Source: an uncultured Bacteroides sp.
Lineage (GTDB): Bacteria > Bacteroidota > Bacteroidia > Bacteroidales > Bacteroidaceae
Reading direction: 5' to 3'
Length of the DNA: 60,455 nt
NCBI GenBank assembly: GCA_949289295.1
Contig: CASENM010000021.1
Location: forward strand, 1-60,455
Position numbers and translations under genes: made by a program. Positions 7,170 to 14,870 of the stretch are shown piece after piece. Numbering within the stretch: the first letter of the stretch is position 1; each line of letters begins with the position of its first letter. The notes below the pieces were generated by a model that was not told where the DNA came from, did no database searches, and was given only the letters and a program-made list of their open reading frames with translations.

Positions 7170-9107
7170 ATGAGTTATTTACGTTTTGATAAAACTCTGA
7201 TGACAAATTTGGAAGAATCTTTGACGAGGGAGATTCTTCGTACCAACCGCTCCGGAGCTTATCACTGTTCTACAATTGTAGACTGTAACACACGCAAATA
7301 TCATGGTCTGCTCGTCATTCCCGTTCCTGAACTGGATGATGAGAATCATGTGTTGCTGTCTTCGTTGGATGAAACTGTGATACAACATGGGGCTGAGTTC
7401 AATCTTGGTATTCACAAGTACGGTGGAGGTACTTTTAGTCCTCGTGGTCATAAATACATTCGTGATTTTGACTGTGAAAAAGTTCCGACTACTATTTATC
7501 GTGTAGGAGGAGTAGTGCTTAAAAAGGAAAAGGTTTTTGTGCATCATGAAAACCGAATCCTGATTCGTTATACGCTGGTAGATGCGCATTCGGAAACGAC
7601 CCTTCGCTTGCGCCCGTATCTGGCGTTCCGCAGTGTGCGTGAATATACACACGAGAATTCTCAGGCCAGTCGCCATTATGATGAAGTGGAGAACGGCATC
7701 AAAACTTGCATGTATCCGGGTTATCCCGAGTTGTATATGCAGTTCAGCAAACCGGTTGCCTTTAATTTTGATCCGGACTGGTATCGTGGGATAGAATATC
7801 CGAAAGAGCAGGAAAGAGGCTATGACTTCAATGAAGACCTCTATGTTCCTGGATATTTTGAATTCAATATCAAGAAAGGGGAGTGTGTCACGTTTGCGGG
7901 AGGCATTTCATCCATTGACACGGCATCCTTGAATGAATTGTTCGCGTATGAGGCCGGAAGAAGAACTCCGCGTGAGAATTTCAAGAACTGTCTGATAAAT
8001 TCAGCCCATCAGTTCTTGAACAAGCAAGACGGTGAGTCTTATTTGCTGGCTGGATATCCCTGGTTCAAATGCCGGGCACGCGATGAGTTCATTTCTTTGC
8101 CTGGTCTGACCCTTTCAATCGGTGAGACGGAGAAGTTTGAAATGATTATGGCTACAGCTATAAAGGCTGTCTATTCATTCATTAAAGGGGAGGAGAGCCA
8201 TCTGAGAATTTATGAGATGGAGCATCCTGATGTGCTTTTGTGGATGTTCTGGTCAGTTCAGCAGTATGCCAAGTTTGTTTCTAAGGAGGCTGCAAAGGAA
8301 AAATATGGTGAACTGGTAAAGGATGTAATGAGCTATCTGATTGAGAACAAGCATCCTAATTTGCAAGTTCATGACAATGGGCTTGTATATGCAAACGGTC
8401 GTGACAAGGCTATTACATGGATGAATTCAACGGCTAACGGACGCCCGGTAGTGCCTCGCACAGGCTATATCGTTGAGTTTAATGCATTGTGGTATAATGC
8501 GCTCCGTTTTGCTGCAGACTTGCTGGCCGGTGATGAGGAATTCGTGACCCGCCTTCAAAATTGTTATGAAAAGACCGCTCCATCGTTTGTTTCCACTTTC
8601 TTGAATGAATATGGCTATCTGCTGGATTATGTGGATGGCAATATGATGGACTGGAGCGTCCGTCCGAACATGATTTTTGCGGCTGCGTTAGATTACTCTC
8701 CTTTGGATGCAAAACAGAAAAAGGGAGTGGTGGATATTGTGACAAAAGAATTGCTTACTCCGAAAGGTATACGTTCGCTGAGTCCGAAAAGCGGAGGATA
8801 TAACCCGAATTATGTAGGCCCGCAGATTCAGCGGGATTATGCCTATCATCAGGGTACTGCCTGGCCGTGGCTTGAGGGATTCTATTTGGAAGCATATCTT
8901 CGTATTTACAAACGGAGCGCCATCTCTTTTGTAGAGCGTCAGATGATTAGTTATGAAGACCAGATGACGTGCCATTGTATAGGTTCTATTCCAGAATTGT
9001 TTGATGGTAACCCGCCTTTCCAGGGAAGAGGTGCTGTTTCTTTTGCAATGAATGTAGCGGAAATTCTGCGCACCTTGAATTTATTGGACAGATACAATAA
9101 TCAATAA
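7170..9107 (+). CDS. Glycogen debranching enzyme, amylo-alpha-1,6-glucosidase type
   Basis: Hydrolyses alpha-1,6 branch points left after phosphorolysis of glycogen, in the cytoplasm (no signal peptide). The protein is 645 residues. It begins with the bacterial GDE N-terminal beta-sandwich domain, marked by NTRKYHGLLVIP around residues 43-54, and ends with the (alpha/alpha)6 GDE C-terminal catalytic domain containing WMNSTANGRPVVPRTG, VEFNALWYNALRF and GTAWPWLEGF. It is the first gene of a three-gene unit with the GT-B synthase and the GH57 protein (gaps of 16 and 15 nt), so glycogen turnover is its evident role. Confidence 0.92.
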   Translation: MSYLRFDKTLMTNLEESLTREILRTNRSGAYHCSTIVDCNTRKYHGLLVIPVPELDDENHVLLSSLDETVIQHGAEFNLGIHKYGGGTFSPRGHKYIRDFDCEKVPTTIYRVGGVVLKKEKVFVHHENRILIRYTLVDAHSETTLRLRPYLAFRSVREYTHENSQASRHYDEVENGIKTCMYPGYPELYMQFSKPVAFNFDPDWYRGIEYPKEQERGYDFNEDLYVPGYFEFNIKKGECVTFAGGISSIDTASLNELFAYEAGRRTPRENFKNCLINSAHQFLNKQDGESYLLAGYPWFKCRARDEFISLPGLTLSIGETEKFEMIMATAIKAVYSFIKGEESHLRIYEMEHPDVLLWMFWSVQQYAKFVSKEAAKEKYGELVKDVMSYLIENKHPNLQVHDNGLVYANGRDKAITWMNSTANGRPVVPRTGYIVEFNALWYNALRFAADLLAGDEEFVTRLQNCYEKTAPSFVSTFLNEYGYLLDYVDGNMMDWSVRPNMIFAAALDYSPLDAKQKKGVVDIVTKELLTPKGIRSLSPKSGGYNPNYVGPQIQRDYAYHQGTAWPWLEGFYLEAYLRIYKRSAISFVERQMISYEDQMTCHCIGSIPELFDGNPPFQGRGAVSFAMNVAEILRTLNLLDRYNNQ

Positions 9108-9123
9108 TGAAGGAGGAATTTAT

Positions 9124-10395
9124 ATGAAAGTTTTAATGTTTGGTTGGGAATTTCCTCCTCATATCTCAGGAGGTTTAGGTACCGCAAGTTATGGTATGAC
9201 TCATGGTATGGCTCAACAGCCGGATATGGAGATTACTTTCTGTATTCCGAAGCCATGGGGAGATGAGGACCAGAGTTTTCTTAAAATAATCGGAATGAAC
9301 AGTGTGCCTATCGTATGGCGCGATGTGCAGTGGGATTATGTGAAGAGTCGTGTAGGCAGCTATATGGATCCGCAGCTTTATTATGATTTGCGTGACCATA
9401 TTTATGCTGATTTCAATTATATGCATACCAATGATTTGGGATGTATGGAATTTTCTGGAGGTTATCCGAGCAATCTGCATGAAGAAATCAACAATTATTC
9501 TATCATAGCAGGGGTTGTGGCCCGTCAGCAGTCATTCGATATTATCCATTCTCATGACTGGCTGACTTATCCGGCTGGAATCCATGCGAAACAGGTGTCG
9601 GGAAAACCTTTGGTCATCCATGTGCATGCAACAGACTTTGACCGTAGCCGCGGAAACGTGAATCCTACAGTTTATTCTATTGAAAAGAACGGAATGGATC
9701 ATGCTGATTGTATCATGTGTGTGAGCGAATTGACTCGTCAGACAGTTATCAATAAATATTATCAGGACCCGCGTAAGGTATTTACTGTTCACAATGCCGT
9801 TTCTCCATTGTCAAAAGAAATTCAGGAGATTGTTCCGAAGAGAAATCCCAAAGAAAAAATTGTTACGTTCTTGGGGCGTATTACAATGCAGAAAGGACCT
9901 GAATATTTTGTTGAGGCCGCTGCGATGGTGCTGAAACGTGCGCGTCACGTGCGCTTTGTGATGGCCGGCAGTGGTGATATGATGAACGCAATGATTCGGT
10001 TGGCCGCCGAAAGAGGTATTGCCGATCGTTTCCATTTCCCGGGTTTCATGAAAGGAAAGCAAGTGTATGAAGTGCTGAAAGCCAGTGATGTGTATATTAT
10101 GCCGTCTGTTTCTGAACCTTTCGGTATATCGCCGCTTGAGGCTATGCAATGTAGTGTACCGACAATCATCTCTAAACAGTCTGGATGTGCGGAAATCTTG
10201 GACAAATGTATAAAGACTGATTATTGGGATATACATGCCATGGCAGATGCTATCCATTCAATTTGTACGAATGACGCATTGTATGAATATTTGCGTGATG
10301 AAGGGAAAAAAGAAGTGGATGGAATCGTATGGGAAAAGGTCGGCTTGAAAATCCGCGGCATTTACGAACAAGTTTTAAAAAATTATGGTATATAA
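9124..10395 (+). CDS. GT-B glycosyltransferase, probable glycogen synthase
   Basis: A 423-residue retaining GT-B glycosyltransferase. The N-terminus MKVLMFGWEFPPHISGGLG has the glycine-rich loop of glycogen and starch synthases. The C-terminal Rossmann half has GRITMQKGPEYFVEA (251-265) and the E-x7-E donor-binding pair at Glu331 and Glu339 in SEPFGISPLEAM. It sits between a debranching enzyme and a GH57 protein, so elongation of glycogen from a nucleotide-glucose donor is the best inference; the donor is not known. An unusually strong Shine-Dalgarno, AAGGAGGA at 9110-9117, lies 6 nt before the ATG. That is rare in Bacteroidota and suggests high translation relative to its neighbours. Confidence 0.85.
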   Translation: MKVLMFGWEFPPHISGGLGTASYGMTHGMAQQPDMEITFCIPKPWGDEDQSFLKIIGMNSVPIVWRDVQWDYVKSRVGSYMDPQLYYDLRDHIYADFNYMHTNDLGCMEFSGGYPSNLHEEINNYSIIAGVVARQQSFDIIHSHDWLTYPAGIHAKQVSGKPLVIHVHATDFDRSRGNVNPTVYSIEKNGMDHADCIMCVSELTRQTVINKYYQDPRKVFTVHNAVSPLSKEIQEIVPKRNPKEKIVTFLGRITMQKGPEYFVEAAAMVLKRARHVRFVMAGSGDMMNAMIRLAAERGIADRFHFPGFMKGKQVYEVLKASDVYIMPSVSEPFGISPLEAMQCSVPTIISKQSGCAEILDKCIKTDYWDIHAMADAIHSICTNDALYEYLRDEGKKEVDGIVWEKVGLKIRGIYEQVLKNYGI

Positions 10396-10410
10396 AACAA
10401 CTGAATCAGT

Positions 10411-11775
10411 ATGAAAACAATTTGTCTTTATTTTGAAATACATCAAATCATTCATCTGAAACGTTATCGTTTCTTTGAAATCGGAACGGATCATTATTAT
10501 TATGATGATTATGCGAATGAGCAAGGAATGAACGATGTGGCTGAGCGTTCTTATATCCCGGCTCTGAAAACATTGATAGAAATGGCCAAAAACAACGAAG
10601 GTGCTTTTAAAGTGGCTCTTTCTATCTCTGGTGTAGCTTTGGAACAGTTGGAGATTCATGCTCCTGCTGTAATTGAACTTCTTCATGAATTGAATGATAC
10701 GGGCTGTTGTGAATTCTTGTGCGAGCCTTATTCTCATGGCTTGTCTTCTTTGAAAAATGAAGACTGCTTCCGTGAAGAGGTGAACCGCATGCGTCAGAAA
10801 GTGAAAGATTACTTCGGACAAGAGCCGAAAGTATTCCGCAACTCCAGCTTGATTTATGATAATGAAATCGGTGGTATTGTAGCAAGTCTGGGCTTTAAGG
10901 GTATGTTGGCTGAAGGTGCAAAACATGTATTGGGCTGGAAGAGTCCGCATTATTTGTATCATTGTGCTGAAAATCATGATCTGAAGCTGTTGCTCCGCGA
11001 CTTTAAATTGTCTGACGATATCAGTCTGCGATTCTCTAACAGTGAATGGAGCGAGTATCCGCTGTTTGCTGACAAATATATTGATTGGATTGCTTCGTTG
11101 CCTGAAAATGAACAGGTTATTAATATTTTCATGGAGCTTTCCGCATTAGGCATTTATCAGCCGTTGTCTTCTAATATATTGGAATTCCTGAAAGCATTGC
11201 CGGCATGTGCAAAGCAGAGAGGCATTACTTTCTCTACGCCTTCAGAAATCATTTCGAAGCTGAAATCAGTGGATATGATTGATGTAGCCTATCCGATGTC
11301 TTGGACAGATGAAGAACGGGATATCAGTCCATGGTTGGGTAATGTCATGCAGCGGGAAGCTTTCAATAAGCTCTATAGCGTTGCTGAACGTGTTTATCTG
11401 TGCTCTGACCGTCGTATCAAGCAGGATTGGGATTATCTTCAGGCAAGCAACAATTTCCGTTTCATGACCACCAAAAACATGGAAGTAGGTTTCAATCGGG
11501 GTATTTATGATTCTCCATATGACGCGTTTACTAATTACATGAACATTTTAGGCGATTTTATCAGTCGTGTCAATGCGTTGTATCCTGTGGATATGGAAGA
11601 TGAAGAACTGAATTCTTTGTTGACTACTATTCATAATCAAGAACAGGAGCTGGTACAGCTGACTGATGAAGTGAAGAAACTTCAGGATGAATTGAAGAAA
11701 GAATCAAAGCCGGCTGCAAAAAAGACAACAGCAAAGAAAACCACAGCTTCCAAAGCTTCTAAAAAAGAAGAATAA
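10411..11775 (+). CDS. GH57 alpha-amylase-like protein lacking catalytic residues
   Basis: A 454-residue cytoplasmic GH57-fold protein (MKTICLYFEIHQ, GTDHYYYDDY, EGAKHVLGWKSP, SWTDEERDISPWLGN) encoded last in the glycogen operon. In active members as I know them, the nucleophile lies in an RNTELIY motif; here it reads RNSSLIY, putting Ser146 in place of Glu. The acid/base lies in FMDYETFG; here it reads FMELSALG, putting Glu242 in place of Asp. The HQP of motif 1 is HQI. It may therefore bind glucan without cutting it. The last 25 residues (about 430-454) are almost all Lys, Ala, Thr, Ser and Glu, with repeated AKKTT, like a basic histone-type tail, preceded by a short coiled coil (about 407-430). 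Family membership is firm; loss of activity is inferred. Confidence 0.85.
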   Translation: MKTICLYFEIHQIIHLKRYRFFEIGTDHYYYDDYANEQGMNDVAERSYIPALKTLIEMAKNNEGAFKVALSISGVALEQLEIHAPAVIELLHELNDTGCCEFLCEPYSHGLSSLKNEDCFREEVNRMRQKVKDYFGQEPKVFRNSSLIYDNEIGGIVASLGFKGMLAEGAKHVLGWKSPHYLYHCAENHDLKLLLRDFKLSDDISLRFSNSEWSEYPLFADKYIDWIASLPENEQVINIFMELSALGIYQPLSSNILEFLKALPACAKQRGITFSTPSEIISKLKSVDMIDVAYPMSWTDEERDISPWLGNVMQREAFNKLYSVAERVYLCSDRRIKQDWDYLQASNNFRFMTTKNMEVGFNRGIYDSPYDAFTNYMNILGDFISRVNALYPVDMEDEELNSLLTTIHNQEQELVQLTDEVKKLQDELKKESKPAAKKTTAKKTTASKASKKEE

Positions 11776-11807
11776 TCGATTAAAGGTGAATTTTTTATAA
11801 AAAAGAA

Positions 11808-11852
11808 CCCCCTTTCATATTCAAGTGTTGAATGTGAGAGGGGGATTTTTTT
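11808..11852 (+). terminator. Terminator of the glycogen operon
   Basis: CCCCCTTTCATATTC (11808-11822) pairs with GAATGTGAGAGGGGG (11830-11844) and is followed by ATTTTTTTT. It closes the three-gene operon. Confidence 0.85.
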
Positions 11853-12180
11853 GTCTGTCATGTCTATGTCTTTTGAAACTTAATGATTGTGTATTTCCAT
11901 TTGTACTGGATATCTGAAAGAATTATATGTATAATTGAGTCGTTTTGTTTATCTGTTTGTTTCTTGTCTTTCAAATTGATATGTTTTTGTTTGCAAATGT
12001 TTTATTTTGTTTGTTTTTGTGTTGATATTATATCTAATTGTTGTATTATGAAGCGTTGTTGTAGAAAAAAGACATAATATATGTGTGATAATATTAAAAA
12101 GGAATACTTTTGCAATAGGAAATAAAAACAGAAAGTGATTTCAGACGGCACGTGTCAATTAAAATGTAGTTTTTAATGGT
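11853..12180 (+). other. AT-rich gene-free interval
   Basis: About 330 nt with T- and TTTG-rich composition (repeated TGTTTG). A 64-codon open frame at 11883-12077 is Cys/Phe-rich, overlaps no recognisable family and looks like chance. Apart from the promoter element at 12105-12112, I see nothing functional. Confidence 0.5.
12105..12112 (+). promoter_or_regulatory. Promoter -7 element of the ammonium operon
   Basis: TACTTTTG followed by CA, a close match to the -7 consensus. It lies 87 nt before the outer-membrane protein ATG at 12199, leaving an 80-nt leader. No clear -33 TTTG was seen, which would fit a promoter needing an activator, for example under nitrogen limitation. Confidence 0.45.
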
Positions 12181-12198
12181 ATTAAAAAGGAAAGGAAG

Positions 12199-12927
12199 AT
12201 GAACAGATTATTAAAAAACGGAGGTATATCATTGGCGGTTGCCATGGTGTTTCCAGCATTAGGTTATGCTCAAGATTCTGTCGGTGTTGAAGTTGGAACT
12301 GATTTGGTAAGCAGTTATATTTGGCGGGGACAAGATTTGGGCAATGTAAGTTTGCAGCCTTCTTTGTCTGTTGCTTACAAAGGATTTTCTCTTTCTGCTT
12401 GGGGCTCGGTCGGTTTTGAGAAGTCCGACACGAAAGAGATAGACTTGACATTAGGTTATGAGACGGGGGGATTCAGTATCTCAGTTACAGATTACTGGTT
12501 TAATGGCGGCCCTGGATATTTTCATTATGGCACTCATCATACCAATCATACATTTGAAGCACAGGTTGGGTATGATTTCGGATTCCTGGCTTTTGATTGG
12601 TTTACGAATTTTGCCGGGAACGTCGGACGGAAGTCTGACGGCAGGAAGGCTTATGCTTCTTACCTGTCTGTAGAGGCCCCTTTTACATTGGGTGGAATTG
12701 GTTGGACAGCCACAGTGGGTGCCACTCCTTGGGCGAATGATTTTTATACGGGAGGAGATGCGGATAACGCAAAAGAGATGATTAACGGATTTGCTGTTTG
12801 CGAGGTAAGCGTGAAGGCTGCGAAAGAAATACGTATTACCCGTTCGTGGGGGGTGCCGCTTTATGCACAGGTGATATGGAATCCGTCTACGGAAGGTGCT
12901 TATTTTGTGGCGGGAATGAGTTTTTGA
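12199..12927 (+). CDS. Outer-membrane beta-barrel protein upstream of PII/AmtB
   Basis: A 242-residue protein with a cleavable signal peptide (MNRLLKNGGISLAVAMVFPA, cleavage after GYAQ). The mature part has alternating hydrophobic strands rich in Gly, Tyr, Trp and Phe, and a terminal phenylalanine (AGMSF), all typical of a small outer-membrane beta-barrel. It contains YIWRGQDLGN, a motif seen in putative porins of the TorF type. The gene is the first of a unit with PII and AmtB (102 and 43 nt gaps), so it may be an outer-membrane entry channel or sensor used under nitrogen limitation. The role is inferred from the neighbours only. Confidence 0.7.
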   Translation: MNRLLKNGGISLAVAMVFPALGYAQDSVGVEVGTDLVSSYIWRGQDLGNVSLQPSLSVAYKGFSLSAWGSVGFEKSDTKEIDLTLGYETGGFSISVTDYWFNGGPGYFHYGTHHTNHTFEAQVGYDFGFLAFDWFTNFAGNVGRKSDGRKAYASYLSVEAPFTLGGIGWTATVGATPWANDFYTGGDADNAKEMINGFAVCEVSVKAAKEIRITRSWGVPLYAQVIWNPSTEGAYFVAGMSF

Positions 12928-13029
12928 ATTTTCTTGCGTCAAACGGTATTGTTTTTCATTTAGGGTAAAAGATTCAGGATAACATTTTAAGGATAGCAAG
13001 CTATAAAAAATACAAATACGATTGTAGTT

Positions 13030-13386
13030 ATGAAAAAAATTGAAGCGATAATCAGAAGAACAAGATTTGACGATGTGAAAGAAGCATTGTTGGAGGCAGA
13101 TATCGAGTGGTTCTCTTATTATGATGTAAGAGGTGTGGGCAAGACCCGTGAGGGACGCATTTATCGAGGCGTAGTGTATGATACAAGTTCTATCGAGCGG
13201 ATTCTGCTTTCGATAGTTGTGCGGGACAAGAATGCCGAAAAGACTGTTCAGGCAATTCTGAAAGCGGCACAGACTGGAGAAATCGGAGACGGGCGGATTT
13301 TTGTGATTCCGGTAGAAGATGCTATACGGATCCGGACGGGAGAAAGGGGTGACATTGCTCTTTATAACGCCGAGCAAGAAAAATAA
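13030..13386 (+). CDS. glnK: PII nitrogen regulatory protein
   Basis: A 118-residue trimeric signal protein that senses ATP/ADP and 2-oxoglutarate and controls ammonium transport. It starts MKKIEAIIR and has the B-loop TGEIGDGRIFVIPVEDAIRI (82-101) that binds nucleotide. The T-loop contains EGRIYRGVVY; Tyr50 aligns with the Tyr51 that is uridylylated in enteric PII, but the loop sequence after it (DTSSIER) differs, and whether it is modified is unknown. The gene lies directly before amtB, so GlnK-type inhibition of AmtB is the expected job. Confidence 0.93.
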   Translation: MKKIEAIIRRTRFDDVKEALLEADIEWFSYYDVRGVGKTREGRIYRGVVYDTSSIERILLSIVVRDKNAEKTVQAILKAAQTGEIGDGRIFVIPVEDAIRIRTGERGDIALYNAEQEK

Positions 13387-13429
13387 CGTCTAAGTTACAA
13401 TTGAAATAATACATTTAAACGAGATTATT

Positions 13430-14785
13430 ATGGACAGATATGTGAAAAGTGCCTTTTCATGTGTGAAGGCCATTGCCATTGCATTCTTTTTTATGTTTTG
13501 TTCCGTATCGGAAATCTGGGCTCAGACAGATGCGTCTGTCTTGGACAGTGGAAATACGGCTTGGTTGCTTACCTCTTCTTTGTTGGTGTTGTTGATGAGC
13601 ATTCCCGGAATTGCTTTATTTTATGGAGGGCTGGTACGCCAGAAGAATGTGTTGAGCATAATCATGCAAACCTTGTTTGTAGTAGGAGTTGTAAGTATTC
13701 TATGGGTGGCGTTCGGATACAGTTGGGCGTTCGATACAAGCTTTTCCAAGGAAGGAAATCCTTTGGCATTTATAATCGGAGGGTTTGATAAAATATTTCT
13801 GCGTGGGGTAGACGTTCATTCTTTGGTAGCCGGTAATGTTCCGGAGTTGTTGTTCGTTATGTTCCAGTGCATGTTTGCTGTCATTACTCCGGCTCTGATT
13901 CTGGGCGCGTTTGCCGAGAGGATAAAATTCTCCGGTTATATACTGTTCATAACATTATGGGTGATTGTCGCTTATTTGCCGATGGCTCACTGGGTATGGG
14001 GCGGAGGATTTCTGCAGCAAATGGGTGCCATAGATTTTGCCGGAGGGACGGTGGTACACATTAACGCCGGAATCTCGGCATTGGTGATGGCTGTCCTGTT
14101 GGGGAGAAGAACTGATTATCGTGCAGACCATCCCATTACTCCTCACAATGTGGCATTTGTCTTTATGGGAACCTCTTTTTTATGGGTAGGATGGTTCGGG
14201 TTCAATGCTGGCAGCGGACTTGCCGCTGACGGTTTGGCGGCTAACGCTTTTCTTGTGACTCATGTCGCCACGGCTACGGCTACGGTGGCTTGGATGATTA
14301 TCGACTGGGTTTGTAACAAGAAGCCGACAATTGTTGGGGCATGTACAGGGGCGGTTTCCGGTTTGGTGGCCATTACGCCTGCTGCCGGAACAGTTGATTT
14401 ATGCGGAGCTTTCTGTATCGGAATCATTGCTCCGGCCATATGTTTCTTTATGGTGGCTGTCGTCAAGCAGAAATTCAAATACGATGATGCGCTCGATGCT
14501 TTTGGTGTACATGGTGTAGGAGGTATTGTCGGGTCTGTTCTCACTGGGGTGTTTGCTACTCGCTATGTGACGGGTGGAGATGGTCTGCAGGGTGCCCTTT
14601 ATGGGGATTGGCATCAGCTATGGGTCCAGTTCGTGGCAACTGTCATTTCGATTGTATTCAGCGCTGTCGTGACTTATTTCCTGTTTAAGATTGTGGATTC
14701 TACTGTAGGTCTGCGTGTGGACAGGCGGGTGGAAGAAGAAGGGCTTGATATTTATGAACACGGAGAGTCGGCATATAATCGTTGA
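13430..14785 (+). CDS. amtB: Ammonium transporter AmtB
   Basis: Inner-membrane channel for ammonium, 451 residues. It begins with a hydrophobic signal segment ending near WAQ, then the typical first helix with GNTAWLLTSS and MSIPGIALFYGGLVRQKN. The twin pore histidines are His210 (GGTVVHINAG) and His361 (FGVHGVGG). The C-terminal tail (VDRRVEEEGLDIYEHGESAY) is the conserved cytoplasmic segment that couples the trimer and meets PII. Spacing of 43 nt after the PII gene indicates an operon. A bidirectional terminator follows at 14802. Confidence 0.96.
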   Translation: MDRYVKSAFSCVKAIAIAFFFMFCSVSEIWAQTDASVLDSGNTAWLLTSSLLVLLMSIPGIALFYGGLVRQKNVLSIIMQTLFVVGVVSILWVAFGYSWAFDTSFSKEGNPLAFIIGGFDKIFLRGVDVHSLVAGNVPELLFVMFQCMFAVITPALILGAFAERIKFSGYILFITLWVIVAYLPMAHWVWGGGFLQQMGAIDFAGGTVVHINAGISALVMAVLLGRRTDYRADHPITPHNVAFVFMGTSFLWVGWFGFNAGSGLAADGLAANAFLVTHVATATATVAWMIIDWVCNKKPTIVGACTGAVSGLVAITPAAGTVDLCGAFCIGIIAPAICFFMVAVVKQKFKYDDALDAFGVHGVGGIVGSVLTGVFATRYVTGGDGLQGALYGDWHQLWVQFVATVISIVFSAVVTYFLFKIVDSTVGLRVDRRVEEEGLDIYEHGESAYNR

Positions 14786-14801
14786 CAGGATTGTCAAATA
14801 A

Positions 14802-14851
14802 AAAAGAGGGCGTGTATTCTTTTCCCATGGTGGTGGAGCACGCCCTCTTTT
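14802..14851. terminator. Bidirectional terminator between amtB and the DUF4270 gene
   Basis: AAAAGAGGGCGTG (14802-14814) pairs with CACGCCCTCTTTT (14839-14851), with A-runs on one side and T-runs on the other. It lies between convergent genes and can stop transcription from both. Confidence 0.85.
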
Positions 14852-14870
14852 CTGTTCTGTTTCGTTGCCA

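Noticed and set aside
11883-12077. 64-codon frame between the glycogen and ammonium operons
   Set aside because: Cys/Phe/Ile-rich translation of T-rich DNA, no family, no start-site signals, and it lies within a typical spacer.
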